From: JBCBRD01 sp039819785
GTDB lineage: Bacteria > Pseudomonadota > Alphaproteobacteria > Rhizobiales > Hyphomicrobiaceae
Assembly (NCBI GenBank): GCA_039819785.1
Contig: JBCBRH010000035.1
Location: forward strand, 1-50,254
Reading direction: 5' to 3'
Length of the DNA: 50,254 nucleotides
Part shown: positions 16,947-25,007 of the stretch, in pieces
Position numbering within the stretch: the first letter of the stretch is position 1
How the letters are laid out: each line of letters starts with the position of its first letter
Notes under the pieces: model-generated
The model's input: the letters and a program-made list of their open reading frames with translations, nothing else
Databases searched by the model: none
What the model was told of the DNA's origin: nothing
Program-made: the position numbers and the translations under genes

Positions 16947-17339
16947 ATGTCGACAAAGCTTTTTCTTCTCGCAGCTGGCGGCGGCGCCATCGGAGCGGGT
17001 GCGCGCTATCTGGTCGGCGTCGCCACGCTGCGCGTCGTTGGGCCGGCTACAACGTTTCCCTGGGCCACGCTGACGGTGAACGTGCTAGGGTCATTTGCAA
17101 TGGGCGTGCTGATCGAGGTCTTGGCCTCCCGGTTTTCAGCCAGCAATGAGTTGCGCATCTTTCTGGCGACCGGTGTTCTTGGCGGCTTCACAACCTTTTC
17201 GGCATTCTCTCTTGAGGTCGTGGAGCTGATGGAGCGCAAGGCCAGCGGCATCGCAGCTGTTTACGTTGCCAGTTCCGTCGCCCTTTCGGTGCTTGCGCTC
17301 TTTGCGGGTCTGCACCTGGCACGGCAGATCTTTTCATGA
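16947..17339 (+). CDS. crcB: Fluoride ion channel CrcB/Fluc
   Basis: CrcB/Fluc is a dual-topology dimeric channel that lets fluoride out of the cell. The 130-residue protein has four hydrophobic segments and the family motifs GAGARYLVG, PWATLTVNVLGSF (with the conserved Asn) and GGFTTFSAFSLE, including the Phe-box and central sodium-site TTFS. The 70-base gap upstream has no recognisable fluoride riboswitch. The pseudouridine synthase gene starts 13 bases downstream. Confidence 0.95.
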   Translation: MSTKLFLLAAGGGAIGAGARYLVGVATLRVVGPATTFPWATLTVNVLGSFAMGVLIEVLASRFSASNELRIFLATGVLGGFTTFSAFSLEVVELMERKASGIAAVYVASSVALSVLALFAGLHLARQIFS

Positions 17340-17352
17340 TTTGGAATGTTCG

Positions 17353-18402
17353 ATGACGAAAGACGACCTCGTACCACCCCCAACGGACGCTGGCTCCAGG
17401 CTGGTCTTCGCGCTGGACGTGGACGATAGCGAAGATGGCATCCGTCTGGACCGGTGGTTTAAAATCCATTTCCCGGACCTGACCTATGGCCGACTTCAAA
17501 AGCTGCTGCGGTCCGGTCAGGTCCGCGTCGATGGCAAGCGCGCGAGTGCCAACGCCAGGTTGACGCCAGGGGCCAAAATCCGTGTGCCGCATGCGGCCCG
17601 CGTACCAAACGAAAACACACCTTCCATCAAACCGCGTCCAGGCGTTTCGAAGGCAGACAGGACATTCATTGAAAGCCTCATCTTGTTTGAGGATGACCAC
17701 ATCCTGGTGCTGAACAAACCGTTTGGCCTCGCTGTCCAGGGCGGCAGTGGCACAACGCGCCACCTCGATGGTTTGCTGGAGGGGATGTCAGATCGGTTCG
17801 GTGATCGTCCACGCCTTGTCCACCGTCTGGACCGTGACACGACAGGTGTGTTGCTCATCGCCAAAAGCCGCGATGCCGCAGCAAAGATCGGCAGGGTGTT
17901 TCAGACGCGATCAGCCCAAAAAACTTATTGGGCTCTGGTCAACGGCATTCCAAAGCCTGCGCAGGGAAAAATCGAAGCAGCACTCGTAAAAGATGCAGGC
18001 CCCGACGGTGACCGTGTCCGCAAGGCAATGGCCGGCGAACAGGATCGCGCGCAGCACGCCACAACAAGCTACAACGTGATCGACCGCGCAGGCCAGAAAG
18101 CCGCCTGGGTCTCATTGAAACCGGTAACGGGCCGGCAGCACCAGTTGCGCGCCCACATGCACATGATTGGCTGCCCGATCGTGGGCGACAACAAATACCT
18201 CGGCCACAAAAATCTGCCAGCTGAAAACATTGAGCCGTTGCTGCATCTGCATGCAAGACGACTGCGCTTGCTGCACCCGTTCACGAAAAAACAGATCGAC
18301 ATCACCGCTCCCATGCCTGAGCACATGCGCAAAAGCTGGGCGCTCCTTGGGCTTGACGAACAGCGCTTCGATGCACGCGATGAGACCGACGAACGCGCTT
18401 GA
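17353..18402 (+). CDS. RluA/RluC-family rRNA pseudouridine synthase
   Basis: This 349-residue enzyme isomerises uridine to pseudouridine in rRNA. It has an N-terminal S4 RNA-binding domain (about residues 30-90) and the catalytic motif HRLDRDTTG with Asp160, plus the family stretch GRQHQLRAHMHMIGCPIVGD. I chose ATG 17353 because the further upstream extension overlaps crcB and is not family-like. RluC is the likely counterpart, but RluC and RluD cannot be separated by eye. The HAD gene begins about 22 bases after the stop. Confidence 0.9.
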   Translation: MTKDDLVPPPTDAGSRLVFALDVDDSEDGIRLDRWFKIHFPDLTYGRLQKLLRSGQVRVDGKRASANARLTPGAKIRVPHAARVPNENTPSIKPRPGVSKADRTFIESLILFEDDHILVLNKPFGLAVQGGSGTTRHLDGLLEGMSDRFGDRPRLVHRLDRDTTGVLLIAKSRDAAAKIGRVFQTRSAQKTYWALVNGIPKPAQGKIEAALVKDAGPDGDRVRKAMAGEQDRAQHATTSYNVIDRAGQKAAWVSLKPVTGRQHQLRAHMHMIGCPIVGDNKYLGHKNLPAENIEPLLHLHARRLRLLHPFTKKQIDITAPMPEHMRKSWALLGLDEQRFDARDETDERA

Positions 18403-18424
18403 AATGCTGCGGGATGCAAAAGCA

Positions 18425-19093
18425 ATGAAGCTCATCATTTTTGACTGCGATGGCACCTTGGCCGACAGCCAGCATGCAATCGTCACCGCAATGACCCGCG
18501 CCTTCGATCATCACAAGCGGCCTGTGCCAACGCGCGAGAATGTCTTGTCAGTCGTTGGACTGTCGTTGCACATCGCCATCGCCGACCTGCTGCCGCCTCG
18601 AACGCCAGATCGCGAAATCGATGAATTGGCCCAATCGTATAAATCAGCCTTCCATGAACTCCGCCGTGATCCCACGTTCCATGAACCGCTTTACCCCGGC
18701 ATTGCAGAGCTTATCGTTCGGCTGGTGGCCCGCGATGACATCCTATTGGGTGTTGCGACTGGAAAGTCAGATCGCGGCCTGCATACGTTGTTGGATCGTG
18801 AAGGCGTCCGCCAGCATTTCGCGACCCTTCAAACAGCCGACCACCATCCCTCCAAGCCTGACCCCGCGATGATCCACGCAGCCCTGAACGAAACAGGCGT
18901 CGATCCCAACAACGCAATGATGGTCGGCGACACGACCTTCGACATTTTGATGGCTCAGGCTGCAGGTGTCTATGCGCTGGGTGTGAACTGGGGCTATCAC
19001 ACACACGATGACCTGGTGGAGGCAGGCGCACCCAAGGTGGCAACCTCCGCCAACGAGATTGAGACCGTCTTTGGTGAAGTGTTTTCGAGGTAG
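18425..19093 (+). CDS. HAD-superfamily phosphatase (Gph/PGP-like)
   Basis: This 222-residue hydrolase has HAD motif I FDCDGTLADS at residues 5-14, motif II (ATGKS) and motif III/IV (KPDPAMI; VGDTTFDI). The helical cap between motifs I and II fits subfamily IA phosphoglycolate-phosphatase-like enzymes. I chose ATG 18425; an ATG at 18404 directly after the rluC-like stop is possible. Substrate is unknown. The crcB - synthase - HAD - ATP12 order is familiar from rhizobia. Confidence 0.88.
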   Translation: MKLIIFDCDGTLADSQHAIVTAMTRAFDHHKRPVPTRENVLSVVGLSLHIAIADLLPPRTPDREIDELAQSYKSAFHELRRDPTFHEPLYPGIAELIVRLVARDDILLGVATGKSDRGLHTLLDREGVRQHFATLQTADHHPSKPDPAMIHAALNETGVDPNNAMMVGDTTFDILMAQAAGVYALGVNWGYHTHDDLVEAGAPKVATSANEIETVFGEVFSR

Positions 19094-19199
19094 CCTTCCA
19101 GATACGCACCTGCATACGCATCGACGTCCCCGTCGATAAACCGATCCTAGGAACCACAAAGCCCCCGATCCATCCATCTTCACATGAATATGTTTGACC

Positions 19200-20021
19200 A
19201 TGAGCAGCGACCCCACATCAGACCGTGATGCTAACCGGGACCAGAACCCGGAGCCAAAGACACCACCGCGCATCACCAGTGCGCAGGATGCCCCAACGCG
19301 GCTGAAGCGGTTTTACAAAAACGTCGCCGTCGACCTCCTGGAGAAGCCGTCCGCACAAGATAAGACGAACCAGCACGCCGTCCTGCTGGATGGCCGTCCG
19401 ATTAAAACACCTGCGCGCAATACGCTCGCTCTGCCGACATTGCCGCTCGCCGAGGCCATCGCCGAGGAATGGGACGCGCAAAGCGAGTTCGTGGACCCAA
19501 AGTCGATGCCGATGACCAAGCTTGCCAACACGATCATCGATGGCATCCTGACCGACCCTGAACCCACCCGTGTTGATATCCTGGCGTTCGCAGGCCAGGA
19601 CCTGATCTGCTATCGCGCTGGTGAGCCAGTCGAACTCGTCGCCGAACAGGCAAATTGCTGGGAGCGCTTTACACGGTGGGCCAAAGAAAAGTTCGGGGAT
19701 GAAATGCGTCTGAATGCGGGCATCATGCCGGTTGAACAATCAGAGGCATTCCAAGCCGGGGCCCGTGCATTCATAGCCAAATTGGAGCCATGGTCATTGG
19801 CACCCGTTCACGTCATGACGACACTGACGGGCTCCGCCGTCATGGCACTTGCGCTGTCCGACGGCGCGGTCTCGGCCGATGAGGTCTGGACGGCGGCACA
19901 CGTCGATGAAGATTGGCAGCGCGAGCGCTGGGGGCAGGATGCAGAAGCTGCTGCGCGGCGCAAATTCCGCTACGATGAAATGATGGCCGCAAGCCGCTTT
20001 TTGGCGCTCAGCCGGGCATAG
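19200..20021 (+). CDS. ATP12-family F1-ATPase assembly chaperone
   Basis: This 273-residue protein belongs to the ATP12 family, which in mitochondria binds the F1 alpha subunit before assembly. It has the family start KRFYKNVAVD (about residue 37), the LDGRPIKTPARN stretch, an EEWDAQ motif, and the central LAFAGQDLICYRA region. The N-terminus (residues 1-30) is polar and low in complexity. I chose ATG 19200; a TTG two codons upstream is also in frame. No atp genes are nearby. Confidence 0.9.
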   Translation: MSSDPTSDRDANRDQNPEPKTPPRITSAQDAPTRLKRFYKNVAVDLLEKPSAQDKTNQHAVLLDGRPIKTPARNTLALPTLPLAEAIAEEWDAQSEFVDPKSMPMTKLANTIIDGILTDPEPTRVDILAFAGQDLICYRAGEPVELVAEQANCWERFTRWAKEKFGDEMRLNAGIMPVEQSEAFQAGARAFIAKLEPWSLAPVHVMTTLTGSAVMALALSDGAVSADEVWTAAHVDEDWQRERWGQDAEAAARRKFRYDEMMAASRFLALSRA

Positions 20022-20102
20022 CCCTCAATTGAGACGAAAGACGCACGTCAGCCGAAAGAGTCGTAACAAAACGGCTCACCGCTGCGATTTGCGCGAATCC
20101 GC

Positions 20103-20117
20103 TTAACGTAAGGTTAA
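20103..20117 (+). promoter_or_regulatory. CtrA-type binding box TTAA-N7-TTAA
   Basis: TTAA at 20103-20106 and TTAA at 20114-20117 are separated by exactly 7 bases (CGTAAGG), and the right half reads TTAAC. This is a perfect full CtrA consensus of alphaproteobacteria. It lies 51 bases upstream of the ATG of the DUF2750-like gene, a position consistent with promoter control. It points to cell-cycle or developmental regulation of that gene. Confidence 0.6.
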
Positions 20118-20168
20118 CGGCTGGGGCGTTAGTATTGCGCACCCGAGTTAGTTACACGAGAAGCGCAA

Positions 20169-20918
20169 ATGTCCGTGAAACAGAAATCACCTGAGGCTAT
20201 GCAACAAAAACGTTTCGTTCGCCGGCTCGCGAACGCCAAGCGGATGTTTGTCGTGTCTGGCGAAAACGGTCTGGCGCGTGTGCCATCACAAAAGCAATCG
20301 GGTCGTGACGTGGTCTTTGCCTGGACCGAACGCAAAGAAGCCGAGCGTTGGGCCGACTGCCTCGCCACCAACCCGCGCATCAAAGAGCTCGTGTTGGCTG
20401 AAGTCCTGGCAGACTTTTTCCCAGCGCTCCATGAGCATCAGCGCCTCGTCGCAACGGACTGGACAGCAGACGAAATCGAACCGGAAACAGAGCCGTTAGC
20501 GCTGGGCGAACAAGTGCGGCTTGAAACGGCAAACGGCTTCATGCAGCGGGTCGCGGCGTCTGGCAACGTCTACATCTTGGAAAATTCCTTTGGCCCGGCG
20601 CTCCTGGTTTCCTCAAGTGGTCAGGACCAACTCTTTCTTCCCTGCTGGTCGCAGCGCGAAGTCGCCGAAAGCCGCCTGGAAGGCCCATGGGCGGACCACA
20701 TGGTGATGCGCATTCCGCTCGCCAATTTCGTAAAGATCACGCTGCCATGGCTGACCGAGCAGGGCCACCGCGTGGCACCTGAGCATGTGCCTGGAAGTGC
20801 GGCCCTCGAACTGGAACCAGCAACGATTGAGGCGCACATTCATGAGCAGGCGTCGTTAGTCGAGGAAGCGCAATCAGTGCATCCCACGTCGGTGAAACGC
20901 AAAATCGCGGCGGCTTAG
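20169..20918 (+). CDS. Protein with two DUF2750-like domains
   Basis: The 249-residue protein seems to be built from two related halves. Each has an aromatic-rich start (FVRRLANAKRMFVV, residues 16-29; FMQRVAASGNVYIL, about 124-137), then a W-x-R-x-E-A-E or W-x-Q-R-E-V-A-E motif, then a leucine-rich helix ending in a proline/tryptophan region. This matches the DUF2750 family, normally a single domain of about 100 residues, whose function is unknown. It has no signal peptide. A CtrA box lies upstream. The stop codon abuts a palindromic repeat. The domain call is from pattern only. Confidence 0.6.
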   Translation: MSVKQKSPEAMQQKRFVRRLANAKRMFVVSGENGLARVPSQKQSGRDVVFAWTERKEAERWADCLATNPRIKELVLAEVLADFFPALHEHQRLVATDWTADEIEPETEPLALGEQVRLETANGFMQRVAASGNVYILENSFGPALLVSSSGQDQLFLPCWSQREVAESRLEGPWADHMVMRIPLANFVKITLPWLTEQGHRVAPEHVPGSAALELEPATIEAHIHEQASLVEEAQSVHPTSVKRKIAAA

Positions 20919-21028
20919 AGCATGTTCAGGAAAAGTGTAAGCGGTTTTCCGCCCGGAACATGCTCCAAATGAAGAGCTCAGAGCATGTTCAGGAAAAGTG
21001 TAAGCGGTTTTCCGCCCGGAACATGCTC
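20918..21028. repeat. Two tandem copies of a 48-base palindromic interspersed repeat
   Basis: Copies at 20918-20965 and 20981-21028 (period 63) are nearly identical. Each runs from GAGCATGTTC to its reverse complement GAACATGCTC, with an inner GGAAAA/TTTTCC pair around GTGTAAGCGG, so each can fold into a two-step hairpin. The spacer ends in GAGCTCA or AAGCTCA. The repeat fills the gap between two convergent genes, and the first copy shares the last base of the upstream TAG. Elements of this kind are common between genes in rhizobia. They could end transcription from both sides. Confidence 0.85.
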
Positions 21029-21088
21029 TAAACCAAAAGCTCAGAGCCTGCTTTGCGAACCCACGAAAAGCAAATGGGCTTTAGGATC

Positions 21089-21946
21089 TCAGCCAGTCGC
21101 AACCGGCAGCCCATTATTCTGGCCCCATTCGGCCCAGCTGCCATCATAAATCGCAACCTGTGCGTTGCCGATCCGCGCAAGAGCAAGCGCCAGCACGGCA
21201 GCTGAGACACCTGACCCACACGTCGCCACGATGTTGCTCCGCGTATCGACGTCGGCTTGGCCGAAAACGGCCCGCAGGCCATCTGCTGACTTCAATGTGC
21301 CATCCTCATTCAACACCGATGAAAATGGAACGTTGAGCGCGCCAGGCATATGCCCGCGCCGCAATCCAGCCCGTGGTTCATCCGCCTCGCCCGTGAAGCG
21401 CGCCGCCGGACGGGCATCGAGAAGTTGCCGGGAACCGGACCGCAGATAACCACGCATGTCGTCGATATCGGCAACCAAGGCGTTATTCACCTGAGGCATG
21501 AAGTGCACAGGTGTGCGGACACTCGGTGGCCCGTCTTCAGTCGCGTGGCCTTCCGCGGTCCACTTTGGCAGCCCACCGTTTAGAACGCGGACATCAGTGT
21601 GCCCCATGGCACGCAACATCCACCAAACGCGCGCGGCGGAGAAAATCCCGGCGGTGTCGTAGACGACCACCCGGCTGCCATTCCCAATGCCGAGTCTTTT
21701 CATCTGGCTGGAAAACTGAACCGACGATGGCAGCATGTGCGGCAGATCGGTGTCGGTATCACGGATGTCATCGATATCGAAAAAGATGGCGCCTGGAATG
21801 CGTTCTTTCTGAAATTCTGCACGCCCGTCACGGCCTGAGCCAGGCAGATGCCATGAGCCATCGACGATCACCACATCAGGGGCATCCAAATGCTGCGCCA
21901 GCCAATCGGTTTCGACCACGCAGTCTTCAGCGGTTGAGAATGGCAT
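21089..21946 (-). CDS. sseA: 3-mercaptopyruvate/thiosulfate sulfurtransferase (two rhodanese domains)
   Basis: This 285-residue enzyme moves sulfur from 3-mercaptopyruvate to an acceptor such as cyanide or thiols. It has two rhodanese domains, residues 12-135 (catalytically inactive, with WHLPGSGRD) and about 155-280. The active-site loop is CGSGVSA with Cys243, of the mercaptopyruvate type rather than the CRKGVT of thiosulfate enzymes. CysK lies 162 bases upstream on the same strand, which fits shared cysteine/sulfur metabolism. Confidence 0.9.
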   Translation of the reverse strand: MPFSTAEDCVVETDWLAQHLDAPDVVIVDGSWHLPGSGRDGRAEFQKERIPGAIFFDIDDIRDTDTDLPHMLPSSVQFSSQMKRLGIGNGSRVVVYDTAGIFSAARVWWMLRAMGHTDVRVLNGGLPKWTAEGHATEDGPPSVRTPVHFMPQVNNALVADIDDMRGYLRSGSRQLLDARPAARFTGEADEPRAGLRRGHMPGALNVPFSSVLNEDGTLKSADGLRAVFGQADVDTRSNIVATCGSGVSAAVLALALARIGNAQVAIYDGSWAEWGQNNGLPVATG

Positions 21947-22108
21947 CAGGCGATCCTTTGGTTATGTTTTTTGTGTCGTCATATGCAAAGCCGACCGCAG
22001 ACAGATAATAACAGTTTCCATTGGCCCAGCCCCGTCAACCGCCGGCATGATTTTGTGACCATACTTTTGGGACCGGGCTTTTGTGCCCAGACCTTCATGG
22101 CCAGACTC

Positions 22109-23155
22109 TTATGAATTGGCAGCAACCATCACATCTGGAAGGGTAGTCGCGTCGGTTTCAAACCAGTCAGGCGTAGGCAGACCTTTTTCTCGCAAGAAAG
22201 GCAGGTTGAACATCTTGGAGCTGTACCGCGTGCCGTAGTCACAAAGGATGGTCACCACTTTGTGCCCCGGTCCGAGCTTGCGGGCCAGAGCCATGGCGCC
22301 ACAAACATTGACGCCCGAAGACGGCCCCATCATCAGCCCCTCATCCCTGATCAACCCATAGACGCAAGCCAGGCTTTCGGCGTCGGGAATGCGAAATGCG
22401 TGATCGACCTGGATGCCTTCCAAATTTTTGGTAATCCGTCCCTGGCCGATGCCTTCCGTGATCGACGAGCCTTCCGACTTGAGTTCGCCGGTCGTAAAAT
22501 AACTGTAGAGCGCAGCGCCCGGCGGGTCGGCAAGACCGATCTGGATGGCGGGGTTTTTCGCCTTCAAACCCATCGACACACCGCCGATGGTTCCGCCGGA
22601 GCCAGCAGCACAGCAAAATCCATCGACCTTACCGTCAAGATCGCGCCAGATCTCTTCGGCGGTGGTCTCGATGTGGGCTTGCCGGTTGGCAGTGTTGTCA
22701 AACTGGTTGGCCCAGATCGCACCATGCTCAGACGACGCATTCAGGTCTTCAGCCAATCTCTGGGAATATCTGATGTAGTTGTTCGGGTCACGATATGGCT
22801 TTGCAGGAACCTCGATTAACGTCGCGCCCAGCATCCGAAGCGCCTGTTTTTTTTCAGCCGTCTGCGTTTGAGGAATGACAATCACACTGCGAAAACCCAT
22901 GGCATTCGCAATCGTTGTCAGTCCGATACCCGTGTTCCCTGCAGTCCCTTCAACGATGGTGCCACCTGGCTTCAAGTCCCCGCGCGCGATCGCATCTTTG
23001 ATGATGTAGAGCGCTGCGCGGTCCTTGACGGATTGTCCCGGGTTCAGGAATTCCGCTTTGCCATAGATGTCACAACCGGTCGCTTCAGATGCCGCACGCA
23101 ATCGGATAAGCGGCGTATTTCCTATGGCCTCGACCACTGAACTGTTGGTGCGCAC
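22109..23155 (-). CDS. cysK: Cysteine synthase A-like PLP enzyme
   Basis: This 348-residue fold-type II PLP enzyme makes L-cysteine from O-acetylserine and sulfide. The PLP lysine is Lys44 in GQSVKDRAAL, the substrate loop is EGTAGNTGIGL at about residues 69-79, and a glycine-rich PLP phosphate loop GSGGTIGG is also seen. It is longer than the usual CysK (about 310) because of an added C-terminal region (FLREKGLPTPDWF), as in a rhizobial subgroup. A cystathionine beta-synthase-type activity cannot be excluded. SseA follows downstream. Confidence 0.88.
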   Translation of the reverse strand: MRTNSSVVEAIGNTPLIRLRAASEATGCDIYGKAEFLNPGQSVKDRAALYIIKDAIARGDLKPGGTIVEGTAGNTGIGLTTIANAMGFRSVIVIPQTQTAEKKQALRMLGATLIEVPAKPYRDPNNYIRYSQRLAEDLNASSEHGAIWANQFDNTANRQAHIETTAEEIWRDLDGKVDGFCCAAGSGGTIGGVSMGLKAKNPAIQIGLADPPGAALYSYFTTGELKSEGSSITEGIGQGRITKNLEGIQVDHAFRIPDAESLACVYGLIRDEGLMMGPSSGVNVCGAMALARKLGPGHKVVTILCDYGTRYSSKMFNLPFLREKGLPTPDWFETDATTLPDVMVAANS

Positions 23156-23406
23156 GGACAGGCGATCCTTGTTTTGAGCGATGCCGCCGGTCGCGGCTGC
23201 TAGGCGGTCTTTTAATTGCGCTGATCGACCACCGCAACACCACGCACGTCAAGACAACAAAGCCGACAGCCCGTCAGAAGCGGTCCCAAACTGATACGGC
23301 CTTTAATGGCCGCTTAACTCTCAAGGCCTATTCTCTGACCGATAAGTAGTTGTCTTGCAGGATTTAGTACCGAGCGCCTGTCCCCATAAAAAAGGTCGAA
23401 ATCGCT

Positions 23407-24330
23407 ATGAACGTTGTCCTTAAAGCTGGACTGACTTCGGCGGCGCTCCTCATGACTGCCGCTGCAACTCTGCCGTCGCAAGCCGCTGATTTCGGCGGTT
23501 CTCTGAAAGACCACGGCTATGTCGCCCCAATGCCGAGCCTGCATCGTTCGGCAGCCGGCCCATGTTATGTGCGTGCCGATGTCGGTGCAGCCATCGCCGG
23601 TAATGCAGGCGGCAGCTGGCCTGTTTTCAACGAGGTCTTCAACGACATCCCCGGCGATAACGCAGGCGCCGATACCGTCATCGACCAAGGCGAGATCGAT
23701 TACCAATTCGAAGGCGACACAATTCAATCGGCAAGTCTTGAAAACACCTGGCTGGCCGAAGTCGGCGCAGGCTGTGGATCAGGCTCACGGGGCTTCCGTG
23801 GCGAAATTACCTTCGGCTTCCGCGGCAAGCAGGACTTCGACGGCGTGCCCCAGATCTACCTGGGCACCATTCTCGGACAGCCCGAGGGTTCGACACCTGA
23901 CGACGTGGACGATCCGATCTTCTCGTCGGTCCAAAGCCACACGGTCATGGCCAACGTGTTTTACGACTTCGGCGTTATTCGCGGTTTTGTTCCATACGTG
24001 GGCGCAGGCATCGGTGCCGCCTACCATGAAGTCGATGAGGTCTTCTTCACAGAAAACCCAAACCTCACGAACCGTATTCAAGGCAACGAGAACGTGTCGT
24101 TCGCCTGGGCCGTTATGGCGGGTCTCGGCTACCAGATCTCCGATCGTGCCATCCTGGATGTAGGCTATCGCTACATTGATATGGGCAAAGCCAAGTCTGG
24201 CCGCGTCGACAACGCCGGTTTCCTCAATCCAGCACTCGAGCTGGACGATTTGACAGCTCACGAAATCAAGGTCGGGCTGCGCTATCACTTCGGCGGCGCA
24301 TCCGAGCGGCGGTTCCTGCCCCTCAAATAG
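23407..24330 (+). CDS. Outer-membrane beta-barrel protein (Omp25/porin-like family)
   Basis: This 307-residue protein has a signal peptide (hydrophobic SAALLMTAAATLPSQA, cleavage near AA-D) and repeated alternating hydrophobic strands typical of an eight-strand barrel. It ends KVGLRYHFGG followed by an extra ASERRFLPLK. Motifs GFRGEITFGFRG and VPYVGAGIGAAYHEV fit surface-antigen-like porin-family proteins of rhizobia. It lies outside obvious operons, with a terminator just after it at 24367-24406. Confidence 0.85.
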   Translation: MNVVLKAGLTSAALLMTAAATLPSQAADFGGSLKDHGYVAPMPSLHRSAAGPCYVRADVGAAIAGNAGGSWPVFNEVFNDIPGDNAGADTVIDQGEIDYQFEGDTIQSASLENTWLAEVGAGCGSGSRGFRGEITFGFRGKQDFDGVPQIYLGTILGQPEGSTPDDVDDPIFSSVQSHTVMANVFYDFGVIRGFVPYVGAGIGAAYHEVDEVFFTENPNLTNRIQGNENVSFAWAVMAGLGYQISDRAILDVGYRYIDMGKAKSGRVDNAGFLNPALELDDLTAHEIKVGLRYHFGGASERRFLPLK

Positions 24331-24366
24331 GGCGCCGTCTACGAGAAACATTCCGCCAAGCAAGAT

Positions 24367-24406
24367 GGCTGGGCCTTGGAGATGCACCTCCCGGCCCGGC
24401 CTTTTT
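24367..24406 (+). terminator. Rho-independent terminator after the OMP gene
   Basis: A nine-base GC arm GGCTGGGCC (24367-24375) pairs with GGCCCGGCC (24393-24401), allowing one G-T pair. An inner GGAG/CTCC step and a TTTTT tail (24402-24406) complete the hairpin. It starts about 36 bases after the OMP stop. The following bases to 24743 hold no gene I can support. Confidence 0.85.
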
Positions 24407-24743
24407 GCTGCGTCAAAGGATAAATCAGCGTTGGGCATCGGATACAGCCAGGCGACACCTTGGTAAGCTCTGATGACCCAGATAATATGTTTCGCGACCC
24501 GTATTGCGGTTTAGGGCATTGTCTTGCCGCTGCGGGGCGGATATATGACCCGACACGAATTAGCTGATTGTCGGCTGCGCCCTTGAAGGGCTGGAAGCTC
24601 TCCCGACGTTTCACAGACGACCGAAAGCATGTGGTGGCCTTTTTTTAGGGCGATCACACTTCAGGTATTGGGTGGGGCTGATAATCTTCGGGCATGAACA
24701 CTATGTTCAAGTCGGGCGGCAGACGTTGAAACACTCAGCCATT
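24407..24743. other. Gene-free stretch before tRNA-Leu
   Basis: About 340 bases between the OMP terminator and the tRNA. Reading frames in it are short and lack gene-like composition. It probably contains the tRNA promoter, but I see no clear -35/-10 pair. Confidence 0.4.
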
Positions 24744-24828
<85 letters not shown>

Positions 24829-25007
24829 CATGAAATACTTAGGCGGCTGCAGCGGTGACCTCCGCCTCGCCGCCCTTGCGCTTCAGCACGGTGCCCTTGC
24901 TTGTCCCAGAAAGGCTTGCTTCAGGAGGCCTCGCTTGAGGCAGGCCAGCTTATAGACAGCCAGCGTGAACGGGTTGGCGTGAACAGATTCGAACAGGCGA
25001 GAGAGCA

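Noticed and set aside
24829..25007. Possible gene remnant on the minus strand after tRNA-Leu
   Set aside because: The C-terminal-looking stretch is short and the frame has no start or recognisable family.
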